DNA of 64,000 bases from Shewanella sp. Arc9-LZ (GTDB taxonomy: Bacteria; Pseudomonadota; Gammaproteobacteria; Enterobacterales; Shewanellaceae), in contig NZ_CP048031.1 of the NCBI RefSeq assembly GCF_010092445.1, forward strand, positions 620,001 through 684,000, given 5' to 3'. Positions 28,346-36,957 of this stretch are shown here, piece after piece. Position 1 is the stretch's first letter, and each line of letters starts with the position of its first letter. A model generated the notes under the pieces. That model did not search any database, was not told where the DNA came from, and saw nothing but the letters and a program-made list of their open reading frames with translations. The position numbers were made by a program, and so were the translations under genes.

Positions 28346-29062
28346 TTACGCTTCTAGGTCACCACAAAAACGATAGCCTTCACCGTGAATTGTCGCGATG
28401 ATTTCTGGCGTATCAGGCAAGCTTTCAAAGTGCTTACGGATGCGACGTATTGTCACATCAACGGTGCGGTCATGAGGCTTTAATTCACGGCCAGTCATTT
28501 TTAACAACAAGTCAGCACGTGTTAAAATCTTACCTGGGTTTTCAACAAAGTGAAGCATCGCACGGAACTCGCTACGTGGTAGCTTATAAGCTTCACCTTG
28601 TGGGTTCACCAAAGAACGGCTATTGATTTCTAAGCTCCAACCGTTAAAACGGTAATACTCAACAGAACCTTTTTCTTCAGTTTCTGCGGCAGCATTATTA
28701 ACGCGAGTTAATAGGTTACGAGCACGGATCGTTAATTCGCGAGGGTTGAATGGTTTAGTGATGTAATCATCTGCACCAATTTCAAGACCTAGAATCTTAT
28801 CAACTTCGTTATCACGGCCAGTCAAGAAAATAAGACCGATGTTATTAATTTCACGTAGCTCACGAGCTAATAATAAGCCGTTTTTGCCTGGTAAATTAAT
28901 ATCCATAACAACAAGATTAATCTTATTGTCTTGCATGGCTTTATGCATTTCTGCGCCGTCGTTAGCTTCAGTGACAACATAACCTTCAGCTTCAAAAATA
29001 CTGCGTAATGTATTACGAGTTACAGCTTCATCTTCAACAATTAAAATGTGCGGATTTTGCAT
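28346..29062 (-). CDS. arcA: ArcA, response regulator of aerobic/anaerobic respiration
   Basis: OmpR-family regulator of 238 residues, as in E. coli ArcA. The receiver domain (about 1-120) has the acidic pair in VEDE, the phosphorylated Asp54 in [12 protein letters not shown], Thr in [20 protein letters not shown] and Lys in ITKPF. The C-terminal winged helix ends in HGEGYRF. In Shewanella, ArcA is phosphorylated by a split ArcS/HptA phosphorelay rather than ArcB; neither is in the window. It sits alone with a long (675-base) upstream region. The text [10 protein letters not shown] and [10 protein letters not shown] supports the ArcA name specifically. Confidence 0.96.
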   Translation of the reverse strand: MQNPHILIVEDEAVTRNTLRSIFEAEGYVVTEANDGAEMHKAMQDNKINLVVMDINLPGKNGLLLARELREINNIGLIFLTGRDNEVDKILGLEIGADDYITKPFNPRELTIRARNLLTRVNNAAAETEEKGSVEYYRFNGWSLEINSRSLVNPQGEAYKLPRSEFRAMLHFVENPGKILTRADLLLKMTGRELKPHDRTVDVTIRRIRKHFESLPDTPEIIATIHGEGYRFCGDLEA

Positions 29063-29737
29063 GATATTTACCTGATTTTATAAAATTCGATTCTAGCCAC
29101 TGTTTGCGAACTGTGTGCTAATAGATTGCAATAGCGCTTTAGCTAATGCGCTAAGATTCCGATATTTTTTGGTGTTTATCTATGTCTACCCTGAATTAAA
29201 CACTCTCTATAAACTCTATTATGTAACACTTAATACTGGTTACTGAGTCTGCTTACGTCGATTAATTACCACTACGCCAAGGCACGCGTTTGCACTTATT
29301 CATGATGGTGTAAAATTTGTTGCACTTAAGCTTACTTACTATGAATGCCATTTAGAAAGATAGTTCCTTCTATTGCAAACTTATTTAATCGTATTAATGT
29401 TTTATCAAATGTAGAACAAATTTAGTACGACTGTAAACTTTACATCAAAAAATCGTCACACTCACAACAACATTTGCTGAGTTTTTGAGGTGTATGTAGC
29501 TAACTTTGCTACAGTGATTTAATAGTGCGTAATGGTTATTGTACTCGTTTTAGGCATTTGTTAACAAATTAAATGTTAAAAAATTAATATAACACTCGAG
29601 TATATGAAAGATTAACCTTGCTAAGATGATAATAATTAATGATTTTCTAATATAGTACTGCTGATTTAGATCGTAAACCTTTTAGAAATCAAACCTATCT
29701 GCTAGACTAATTCTGGCTTAATTGACGAAAATTTATT
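29063..29737. other. Long intergenic region between arcA and the DUF3293-like gene
   Basis: About 675 AT-rich bases between divergently transcribed genes, with no open frame worth calling. It must hold the arcA promoter(s) and that of the gene at 29738. GTTAACAAATT and ATGTTAAAAAAT at 29558-29585 resemble ArcA half-sites but have the wrong spacing to claim a box. Confidence 0.4.
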
Positions 29738-30217
29738 ATGGAAAATGTTATAGATACATTGTGGAATGAGTATCAAAGTACTCATTTTTTGTTTACTCAA
29801 CGCCTTTCTCATGATTTCCCATTTGCTATTGTTACTGCCCATAACCCCCGTGGTTCAAGACTCTCTCCTAGTCAAAATCGCTTACTCGATCGTCAGCTTC
29901 AATTTAAAATTCAACAATATAATCGTCCCTATCGTGCGTTAATCGGTGCAGCACCTGATTTGTCGCATATGGAAAAGAGCTGGGCTATTTTTATTGATAA
30001 AGAACAAGCTGTTGAGCTTGGTCGAGAATTTAATCAACATGCAATTTACTACGTTAATCAAGGTTTGCTATCTTTGATTGCATGCCTTGATAGCATCAAA
30101 CCTGAAGTTGATATGGGAATTTTTAATCACCGATTAAGGATGGTGAGTGAGTTGCCAGAGATAGGTTCGTATAACTGGGTAAATAATGACGTAATTAAAA
30201 CTGCACAGCTGCGATAA
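29738..30217 (+). CDS. DUF3293-like conserved protein
   Basis: A 159-residue cytosolic protein of unknown function. It contains FAIVTAHNPRGSRLSPSQN (about 29-47) and a C-terminal acidic/hydrophobic strand region. The TA-NPRG...S..N pattern is what I recall for DUF3293 proteins, which are common in gammaproteobacteria. It has no signal peptide or membrane segment. The start ATG at 29738 lies after an AT-rich leader without a strong ribosome site (TTATTATG), so expression may be low. No neighbouring gene is co-transcribed: the lysine riboswitch follows 245 bases later. Function is not inferred. Confidence 0.6.
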   Translation: MENVIDTLWNEYQSTHFLFTQRLSHDFPFAIVTAHNPRGSRLSPSQNRLLDRQLQFKIQQYNRPYRALIGAAPDLSHMEKSWAIFIDKEQAVELGREFNQHAIYYVNQGLLSLIACLDSIKPEVDMGIFNHRLRMVSELPEIGSYNWVNNDVIKTAQLR

Positions 30218-30461
30218 AATAATTAATACATTATTTTGAGACAATGCTTACTAGATTGTCTCGGTAATTTGCGGTTAAGTATGTTTTTTGGATATTTATG
30301 GGCATTTTTTCGTAATAGAGAACAATCATTGCTCTGAAGTCGCAGCCGCATAATATTTCACTACAGCGATATTTTTTATCAAAACAGTGTATTTTTACTG
30401 TGTTTGCTGATTGACTTGATAGGGTATTTTTTGCTATTTTCAACTCCCTCCTTCGGGAGGA

Positions 30462-30628
30462 ACAGAAGAGGAGCGTTAACTAGGTAGTAAGTGAGAGGAT
30501 GCCAATCCGATGACCACTTATGATGGAGATTAGCGCCGAGGTATCAGTTTGTTTGGCAAACATTGATATCGGTCGATTAGGCTGAATCCTAACGATTGTC
30601 ACCTATTTTTTTGGTGGAGAGCTTCTGG
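30462..30628 (+). promoter_or_regulatory. Lysine riboswitch aptamer upstream of lysC
   Basis: Conserved lysine-riboswitch blocks occur in order: ACAGAAGAGGAGCG (30462-30475), GAGGATGCCAATCC (30495-30508), GCGCCGAGGT (30533-30542), GGCTGAATCC (30580-30589) and GATTGTCACC (30594-30603). The closing helix P1 can pair CAGAAG at 30463-30468 with CTTCTG at 30622-30627. These match the E. coli lysC riboswitch (also CAGAAGAGG, GCCGAGGT, GGCTGAATCC, GTTGTCACC). Position directly upstream of lysC confirms the role. Confidence 0.93.
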
Positions 30629-30703
30629 TGATGATTGCTGTTTCCCTTCTATAAGGGTGCGTTATCTTAGCACCAGGCTCTTCGAACGTAGTGTGTTCGG
30701 AGC
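30619..30703 (+). promoter_or_regulatory. Probable expression platform of the lysine riboswitch
   Basis: The 3' strand of P1 overlaps GAGCTTCTGGTG (30619-30630), which can alternatively pair with CACCAGGCTC at 30671-30680. A further hairpin GCTCTTCGAAC / GTTCGGAGC (30677-30703) competes for the same bases. No T tract follows, so control may be translational or through RNA decay rather than intrinsic termination. Confidence 0.65.
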
Positions 30704-30766
30704 GTATATCATGTTAGTAAATCACATCTTATTTTTGAGTCTTTCGCAAACAGCGGAGGCATCAGT

Positions 30767-32146
30767 ATGAGCTTTGTTCAGTCTGAAATAGATACCCCAG
30801 AATTAGTCGTTGCCAAATTTGGCGGCACGTCAGTTGCTGATTACGCCTCTATGAGCCGTTGTGCAGATATTGTGTTGGCTAATCAAGCTACTCGTCTTGT
30901 GGTAGTAAGCGCCTCCAGCGGAGTGACCAATTTATTAGTTGAGTTAACCCAAGCTAATGTTAATGACGAGCGTCGCTTGATATTGCTTAAGCAAATTGCT
31001 CAAATTCAATATGCGATATTAGATGAACTCGGTCGTCCGCAAGACGTGGCAGCCAGTATTGATAAAATACTCAGCCGGATGTCAGTACTCAGTGAATCGT
31101 TAGAGCTGAATCGCAGCAAAGCGGTTATGGACGAGTTACTGTCGACGGGAGAGCAATGTTCATCGATTTTATTTTCTGCGGTTATTCGGGAAAAGGGCAC
31201 TGCTTCAAATCATTTTGATGTGCGCCAAGTATTACGTACCGACAGTCACTTTGGTCGCGCAGAGCCACAAATTGAAGCTATTTCAATGTTAGCAGGTGAC
31301 TTTTTACAGCCATTACTTGCGCGTTACGTTATCGTTACCCAAGGCTTTATTGGTGCGGATGAAGAGGGACGAACAACAACATTAGGCCGTGGTGGTAGTG
31401 ACTATTCGGCGGCATTACTTGCCGAAGCGCTTCGTGCTACAGCGGTTGAGATTTGGACCGATGTGGCCGGTATTTATACCACTGACCCACGCCTTGCCCC
31501 CAATGCCCGCCCGATTGCTGAAATTAGCTTTAATGAAGCGGCTGAGATGGCGACCTTTGGCGCTAAAGTATTGCATCCCGCCACCATCTTACCGGCAGTA
31601 AGACAAAAAATTCAGGTGTTTGTAGGTTCAAGTAAAGCGCCTGAAATGGGCGGAACTTGGATCCGTCATCAAGTTGAAGATACCCCAGTGTTTAGAGCGG
31701 TGGCGTTGCGCCGCGATCAAACTTTACTTAACTTGCATAGCTTGCAAATGTTACATGCTCAGGGATTTTTGGCTGAAACGTTCGCGACCTTAGCGCGACA
31801 CAAAATATCCGTCGATTTAATCACTACCTCAGAGGTTAACGTATCGTTAACCCTAGATAAAACCGGTTCAGATTCAAGTGGCCAGGGCTTACTCAGTGAG
31901 TCGTTATTACAAGAGTTATCGCAACATTGTCGTGTAAGAGTCGAGGAAGATTTAGCGTTAATCGCCATCATCGGTAATCGCATTGCATCAACGGCTGGCA
32001 TTTGTAGTAGGGTGTTTAAAGTGCTTGAAAACCATAATGTTCGGATGATTTGCCAAGGCGCAAGCCCACATAATTTATGTGTGTTGGTTGCAGAGTCGGA
32101 AGCGGCGCAAGTGGTTAATGCCTTGCACCAAAACCTGTTTGAGTAA
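30767..32146 (+). CDS. lysC: LysC, lysine-sensitive aspartate kinase III
   Basis: Monofunctional aspartate kinase of 459 residues (E. coli LysC 449) that phosphorylates aspartate, the first step to lysine, threonine and methionine. The N-terminal kinase domain has VAKFGGTSVADY (about 15-26), GFIGADEEGRTTTLGRGGSDYSA-type active-site text and EIWTDVAGIYTTDPR. Two ACT domains at the C-terminus (about 310-459) bind lysine; the ISVDLITTSEVNVS segment is the usual inhibitor site. GCGGAGG lies upstream of the ATG. Expression is controlled by the lysine riboswitch upstream, so the gene is repressed at two levels by lysine. An M14 deacylase follows four bases after the stop. Confidence 0.96.
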   Translation: MSFVQSEIDTPELVVAKFGGTSVADYASMSRCADIVLANQATRLVVVSASSGVTNLLVELTQANVNDERRLILLKQIAQIQYAILDELGRPQDVAASIDKILSRMSVLSESLELNRSKAVMDELLSTGEQCSSILFSAVIREKGTASNHFDVRQVLRTDSHFGRAEPQIEAISMLAGDFLQPLLARYVIVTQGFIGADEEGRTTTLGRGGSDYSAALLAEALRATAVEIWTDVAGIYTTDPRLAPNARPIAEISFNEAAEMATFGAKVLHPATILPAVRQKIQVFVGSSKAPEMGGTWIRHQVEDTPVFRAVALRRDQTLLNLHSLQMLHAQGFLAETFATLARHKISVDLITTSEVNVSLTLDKTGSDSSGQGLLSESLLQELSQHCRVRVEEDLALIAIIGNRIASTAGICSRVFKVLENHNVRMICQGASPHNLCVLVAESEAAQVVNALHQNLFE

Positions 32147-32150
32147 TCAT

Positions 32151-33269
32151 ATGACTAAAGCAATACAATCGTCAGTTCAAGTTGGAGAACTGGCGACAGG
32201 ACACGCATTGACCGTTCCAGTATATTCATTCATTGGTCGCGAGAGTGTTGCGCCTAGCGTGTATATTCAGGCCAATGTTCATGGTGCTGAAGTGCAAGGT
32301 AATGCGGTGATTTATCAACTGATGACCTTATTGGAAGGTTACCAGGTTTTAGGTGATATTACGCTTGCCCCCTTAGCCAATCCTTTAGGGATTAATCAAA
32401 AGAGTGGTGAGTTTACTCTAGGGCGTTTTGATCCCATTACAGGGGTTAATTGGAACCGCGAGTACTTTGATCATCAAGTCGATATTCAAACTTGGTATGC
32501 CGAGCACCAACGTTTAACCAATAGTGAGCTGTTTTGCGCCTATCGTTCAATGTTGGTAGAAACTTGCCTGGCGCGCCTAACTCATTCTTTTGGGATTTCA
32601 ACAGGTCATCGGTTAGCAGTAAATTTACAGGCTATGGCACATCAAGCAGACATAGTGCTTGATTTGCATACCGGCCCTAAGTCGTGCAAACACTTGTACT
32701 GCCCTGAGTATGATATTGATGCGGCGAGATTTTTCTCGATCCCGTATACCTTGTTTATCCCCAATAGTTTCGGTGGCGCGATGGATGAAGCTACCTTTTG
32801 TCCTTGGTGGCAGTTAACCGAGTATGCAGCCAGTCAAGGCCGTGAATTTTCGGTACCTGTGTCAGCATTTACCTTAGAGCTTGCAAGCCAAGAACGGATT
32901 GATTTAGCTGACGCGTTAGAGGATGCCAAAGGCATACTGGCTTATTTAAGTCACCGTGGCGTGATTGCTGAAAAAGTTTATCCAGCCAGTATGGAAAGGT
33001 TTGGGTGTTACTTGAAGGATTATAAGAAGTTTCATGCACCTAAAGCTGGCTTAATTGAATATTGTGCCAGTGTCGGTGAACCATTAACCGCAGGCAAATC
33101 TTTAGCGAACATTTTACGCATAGATTTGTATGGTACTGAACAGGCTTACCAAGCCATTAGTTTACCCATGGATTGTGTGCCTATTTTGCATTTTGCTTCT
33201 GCGTCGGTACTCCAAGGCACAGAGTTGTATAAGGTGATGACTAATGTGTTTCCATTACAGCCTAGTTGA
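32151..33269 (+). CDS. Succinylglutamate desuccinylase/aspartoacylase-family (M14) deacylase
   Basis: A 372-residue zinc-dependent enzyme of the AstE/ASPA branch of M14. Zinc ligands are His and Glu in QANVHGAEVQG (about 46-56) and His in IVLDLHTGP, followed by a C-terminal beta-rich domain with LIEYCASVGEPLTAG. The usual family activity is amide hydrolysis of N-acyl amino acids. A longer in-frame reading upstream overlaps lysC, but the ATG at 32151 gives the family N-terminus. It is four bases after lysC, under the same riboswitch, which suggests a role in lysine/diaminopimelate metabolism (for example deacylating an acylated intermediate); that is inference. A terminator follows. Confidence 0.82.
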   Translation: MTKAIQSSVQVGELATGHALTVPVYSFIGRESVAPSVYIQANVHGAEVQGNAVIYQLMTLLEGYQVLGDITLAPLANPLGINQKSGEFTLGRFDPITGVNWNREYFDHQVDIQTWYAEHQRLTNSELFCAYRSMLVETCLARLTHSFGISTGHRLAVNLQAMAHQADIVLDLHTGPKSCKHLYCPEYDIDAARFFSIPYTLFIPNSFGGAMDEATFCPWWQLTEYAASQGREFSVPVSAFTLELASQERIDLADALEDAKGILAYLSHRGVIAEKVYPASMERFGCYLKDYKKFHAPKAGLIEYCASVGEPLTAGKSLANILRIDLYGTEQAYQAISLPMDCVPILHFASASVLQGTELYKVMTNVFPLQPS

Positions 33270-33292
33270 TTAACTGCTTTGGCTAAGTAAAA

Positions 33293-33322
33293 CAAAAACG
33301 CCTGCAATTGCAGGCGTTTTTG
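33293..33322 (+). terminator. Terminator of the lysC operon
   Basis: AAAAACGCCTGCA / TGCAGGCGTTTTT hairpin between convergent genes; both flanks have A/T tracts. Confidence 0.92.
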
Positions 33323-33340
33323 TCGATGCGTAAATTGCAA

Positions 33341-34477
33341 TTAACTGCCTAAAATCTGTAGCGGAATCGCTAACATTTCGTTACCAGAAGCAGCAAAATA
33401 CCAAATAATGCCCACTAAACTTGCTACCGTGAGTAAATACCATACGGTAGAGAAAATTTGCCCGTAACGATCTAACGGCAATAAATGACTTTGATGGCGA
33501 CCGCGCCATTCAAATACAATTTCTACACTGCCGATCAGTAACAAAAAGCCCAGCAAGGCGAGCCCTAAGCTATAGCTAATGAACACACCGATAGCGGCAC
33601 CAGCAATACAAGCCACTAGACCGACAACACTATTCATTGAAAAGCTGATGCTTTTTAAAATATGACCGCCATCGAGAGGTAAAATGGGCAGTAAATTAAA
33701 CAAATTTAGCAGCGCATTGAATGTTGCTAATCCGGCAAAGAATATGTTGCCTGTTAGCCAATAAAGTCCAAGTGAGATAATCGATAAAATGAGTCCAAAA
33801 GTCGGGCCCATAATCGAAATATACACATCTTGCCAGCGGGTGTTGATACGTTCATCACTTAGCGCTAAGCCGCCCACAAAAGGGATTAAATAGATCCCTT
33901 TGGTTTTCATGCCGAAATGTTTCATCGCTCGAATATGGCCATATTCATGAAACACTAAGCAGCCGATGAGGGCTAAGGCAAATTCAAATGAAAATAACCA
34001 TGAATAGGCCGCAACACTGGCTCCCGCAAAAAGGACTTTAACCACCTTGGCACTTTTTAGTAGCTTAAAACCTAATGATGCCAGTCCAACAACACTGAGC
34101 TTTTGGTTTTTTACTGCTGCAATTTCAGGTGTTTGACGCTCAATATCTTCAACGGTTCGTTGACCTTGGGTTATGGATTCATCATCTATTAATAAACAAT
34201 AATCCAGTTGAAACGGTTGCCAGTTAACATCGATTTCTAATCGTACCGGTAGTGAACCAATATTGGGTTTAACGGGTTCGTCGTGGTTGATATTTGTTTC
34301 AGTCGGTACCGACGTTTGAGTGGTCAGTTCAAATGAATGAATATGAAAGGCTTGGTCGCTAGCGCTTGCAGACTTTTGTGATACCAGTTGATTGTCCCAA
34401 TAAAGTTGCTGCCAGCCCGCAATCGAGCCTTCTAGTCGCAGACGTTTACCTAGACATTCAATATTTAGTAATTCCAT
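33341..34477 (-). CDS. Membrane metalloprotease of the M50 (site-2 protease) family
   Basis: A 378-residue protein with a soluble N-terminal part (about 1-140) followed by several membrane helices. The zinc site HEYGH (His177, Glu178, His181) sits inside a membrane segment, and the third ligand Asp is in LPILPLDGGHIL. This pair of motifs defines M50 intramembrane proteases (S2P, SpoIVFB). The N-terminal region contains repeated Val/Ile-rich beta strands and is not a PDZ domain as in RseP. The substrate is unknown. It is convergent with the lysC operon, with which it shares a bidirectional terminator. No partner or regulator lies beside it. Confidence 0.85.
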   Translation of the reverse strand: MELLNIECLGKRLRLEGSIAGWQQLYWDNQLVSQKSASASDQAFHIHSFELTTQTSVPTETNINHDEPVKPNIGSLPVRLEIDVNWQPFQLDYCLLIDDESITQGQRTVEDIERQTPEIAAVKNQKLSVVGLASLGFKLLKSAKVVKVLFAGASVAAYSWLFSFEFALALIGCLVFHEYGHIRAMKHFGMKTKGIYLIPFVGGLALSDERINTRWQDVYISIMGPTFGLILSIISLGLYWLTGNIFFAGLATFNALLNLFNLLPILPLDGGHILKSISFSMNSVVGLVACIAGAAIGVFISYSLGLALLGFLLLIGSVEIVFEWRGRHQSHLLPLDRYGQIFSTVWYLLTVASLVGIIWYFAASGNEMLAIPLQILGS

Positions 34478-34650
34478 TAAGGATTCTCAGGGTTTATGGA
34501 CAGTGAGCATAGAGGCATTTTGCCAGAGCTGTGTGTGTTGCTCAATGGGTTTTACCATTATATTCGTTAATCATTAGCTTAGATTTATGATTGAGTGATT
34601 AAGGTAAGTAACATGAGTCTGTTGTTGGTAAATTGAAGGTTAGTAATGCT

Positions 34651-34676
34651 AAAAAGGAGGTGTTATGTGCTGTTAA
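34651..34676 (+). other. Perfect Shine-Dalgarno followed by a three-codon frame
   Basis: AAAAAGGAGGTG at 34651-34662 is an exceptionally strong ribosome site, and the ATG at 34665 opens a frame encoding only Met-Cys-Cys before TAA (34674-34676). No longer frame follows. It may be a decayed gene start, a leader minigene or chance. It lies in a 219-base spacer between two minus-strand genes. Confidence 0.35.
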
Positions 34677-34696
34677 TCTTCAGTCTGAATACGTTG

Positions 34697-35077
34697 TTAA
34701 TACAGATGTTCTAATTCAGCCACGGTCGCAATACCTTGCTCTATGGTGGTAAAGACAATTTTTGCACTGCAGCAATGTCCTTGAAACTGACCATACTGGC
34801 GTACCAGTGGCAGTAACTGTAACACGCTCATATCCTGGCTTAGCTTAACCAGTACAGGCAGTTCAGCCACGCTGGGATCCTGTGGCGGATGTTTCTGGAT
34901 GCTATACACATGGCCGGCATTGTCGATGAGTTTATCTTCAGCGTGGACGGTAAATTGGTTGGCGCAAATAAAGCCCAACCAATCTTGATAGTTAACCAGA
35001 TACATTAGCTCATCATCTTGATCAAACTGCAGTATGGCCGGCCAATGTATCTGTTGCATAGTTATCTGTTTGTCCAC
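34697..35077 (-). CDS. Small conserved-looking protein beside a DUF342 gene
   Basis: A 126-residue acidic protein that begins with the short sequence DKQITMQQIHWPAI and contains LVNYQDWLGFICANQF and HPPQDPSVAELPVL. It resembles DUF4144-type proteins in my recollection, but this is uncertain. It has no membrane segment, signal peptide or Cys-rich motif. The upstream DUF342 gene ends 25 bases before it on the same strand, so the two are probably one transcription unit. Either GTG at 35077 or ATG at 35059 could be the start; no strong ribosome site decides it. Confidence 0.5.
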   Translation of the reverse strand: MDKQITMQQIHWPAILQFDQDDELMYLVNYQDWLGFICANQFTVHAEDKLIDNAGHVYSIQKHPPQDPSVAELPVLVKLSQDMSVLQLLPLVRQYGQFQGHCCSAKIVFTTIEQGIATVAELEHLY

Positions 35078-35102
35078 TTTTTATTGTCTTACCAACTGAT
35101 TG

Positions 35103-36770
35103 TTATCGATTACTGTAATCGAATGATACTTCTTGATTGACGTTTTTTACAATACACGGCCCATGTTCACGTTGGCTGCGATTGAATGCCGCACCTATAT
35201 GAATTTCGACGTTGGTGAAAATGTGTTTTTCAGCTTTGATGACGTAATTATTATAGTAGCCTTCAACTTCGTTAAGATGTTGAGTGTATTCTAGTTCTTC
35301 TTTCATACGTTCTGCTGCCATTTGATTTTTTTGCTCGAGCATCATTTTGACTTGCTCAATCATGCCGGCATCGCTTTGCCATTCCGTTTTGGGCGGTAAT
35401 TTACGTAATCTTGCTTCTATTTCTAAGCCCGCAACAACCATGCCTTTAATACTGTCATCTAACTCTTTAAGTTCTTGCTTTAATTCACCATGATGCATGG
35501 CACAAAACAATTCCGTTTTAGTGCCGGCGGTAGCACCAAATGCAATGGCTCTAATGCCTTTTGCTGCAGTAGCAATGCCGCCGATTAAGTCACCTCGTCT
35601 TGCTTGGGCATCACTGACGGTAATAGTGTCACCTGAGGTTGAGTGACTGTGAAGTAACTGCTTGGTGACTAGAATATTGCCTAGGGCCTCTAAATGGGAA
35701 TACTGCACAAACTGGGCACAAATTTGTCCGGTAGCTTTTATTTTAGTGCTGAGATCGTGCTCTTTAATTAAACGGCCAATAACACCTTTACTGACAATGA
35801 CATCACCTTGAGCTTCAATAGACGCGGACTCAACAAAGCCCATTACCGTTACGTCACCGCTAGCTTTTACTTCCATACCTTCGTGCACATCGCCAGTGAT
35901 TAAAACACTGCCTTTAAAATTAACGTGGCCATAGCGAACGTCTACATCTTTAATTTGCAGCATATCGTCAACTTGCATACCGCTGCGATTTTCAACTGGC
36001 TGACCAGACACTGTGGCGATGAGTTTATGTTGATCTTTAGGGTGTAAGCTGGTGCCTGTGCCAGGTTCCATTGGTTTATCTTTACCAGGAATTTGTTGCA
36101 GTATATCGCCGTGAACATTAAAACCAGGGGTGCCGATGGTTGAAGGGTTTTTAACCATCAGTAAATCATTGGGCTTAACGGTAATTAGTGCGCCTAAATT
36201 ACGCATGTCGACCGAGCCGTCTTCGCGTTCTTGTGGTTGTAATAAGCGCTCACGAGCTAAGGCGACTTTTCGGGTTAATATCGCATTGTCGCCGTTAACG
36301 GCTGCTTTACCGCAAGCTATGACGCCTTCACAGGTTTCTCCTGGTGGCAATATCGACAAACGCTGCATTAATGCCATGATTTTAGGTTTACTCAATCCCA
36401 TTTTAATTTTTTGAGTTTTAAGGGTATTAAGTACATCTGGCAGGGTAATATCTTTGCCGCCCCAAGCTGAAGTGATTTTCATACTGGCTTGCATTTTATC
36501 GTCACTGACACTGATATTAACGATACCGTCTTTACGTTCGGCAATGGCAAAAAAGAGTTCGTGAGTTCCGGAGTTTTGACCGCATAGAGCATTAACTTCC
36601 GCTACCGCTTTAGCAATTGCAGGGGCAATAGGAAACAGCATAGCAAAAGCCGCCTGTGTGAGTAAGGCGTTAATATCCTCTGCTGACACTGGGCCGTGAG
36701 TATTGGGAATTATACGTAATTCCACTTTATTTTTATCAGCACTTAGTGCGACGATTGAGGGCTCTAACAT
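35103..36770 (-). CDS. DUF342 polymer-forming protein (FapA/flagellar assembly protein A type)
   Basis: A 555-residue cytosolic protein. The N-terminal helical domain is followed by repeated short beta-strand text with regular Gly/Val spacing (about 200-400, including VLITGDVHEGMEVKASGDVT and VSKGVIGR), the right-handed beta-helix of DUF342 proteins. A coiled-coil tail (about 430-510, rich in Lys, Glu and Met) ends it. Despite the shared label, this 'flagellar assembly protein A' family is unrelated to the functional-amyloid FapA near 46 kb. Such proteins are proposed to organise polar or surface structures. Two-gene operon with the 126-residue protein is likely. Confidence 0.85.
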   Translation of the reverse strand: MLEPSIVALSADKNKVELRIIPNTHGPVSAEDINALLTQAAFAMLFPIAPAIAKAVAEVNALCGQNSGTHELFFAIAERKDGIVNISVSDDKMQASMKITSAWGGKDITLPDVLNTLKTQKIKMGLSKPKIMALMQRLSILPPGETCEGVIACGKAAVNGDNAILTRKVALARERLLQPQEREDGSVDMRNLGALITVKPNDLLMVKNPSTIGTPGFNVHGDILQQIPGKDKPMEPGTGTSLHPKDQHKLIATVSGQPVENRSGMQVDDMLQIKDVDVRYGHVNFKGSVLITGDVHEGMEVKASGDVTVMGFVESASIEAQGDVIVSKGVIGRLIKEHDLSTKIKATGQICAQFVQYSHLEALGNILVTKQLLHSHSTSGDTITVSDAQARRGDLIGGIATAAKGIRAIAFGATAGTKTELFCAMHHGELKQELKELDDSIKGMVVAGLEIEARLRKLPPKTEWQSDAGMIEQVKMMLEQKNQMAAERMKEELEYTQHLNEVEGYYNNYVIKAEKHIFTNVEIHIGAAFNRSQREHGPCIVKNVNQEVSFDYSNR

Positions 36771-36818
36771 AACATCCTTTGTTTTTATTTTTATATCAGG
36801 TCATAACAGGCAAATAGA

Positions 36819-36957
36819 ATACCAACGAAATGAATTACAAAATGTGCGTTATTTTGCCTTTAAGCCAATTTAGCTGATATTAATCTGCATTTCCAGCAGT
36901 AAGCTTGCTTTGTCGCTTATAAGTGAAGCGGTTTGAGGTGCGGAGTATTATTGGTAT
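36819..36957. repeat. MITE-like palindromic repeat abutting rsmC
   Basis: A 139-base element with 7-base inverted ends ATACCAA (36819-36825) and TTGGTAT (36951-36957). It carries an AT-rich core and occupies almost the whole spacer after the DUF342 gene. Its right terminus overlaps the last two codons and stop of rsmC. The ATACCAA / TTGGTAT ends recall interspersed repeats common in Shewanella genomes. Confidence 0.6.

Noticed and set aside
29558..29585. Possible ArcA box upstream of arcA
   Set aside because: TGTTAA repeats are 15 bases apart, not the roughly 11-base spacing of ArcA direct repeats.
30231..30443. 70-codon minus-strand frame before the lysine riboswitch
   Set aside because: No ribosome site or recognisable product, and it lies in the riboswitch leader's upstream spacer.
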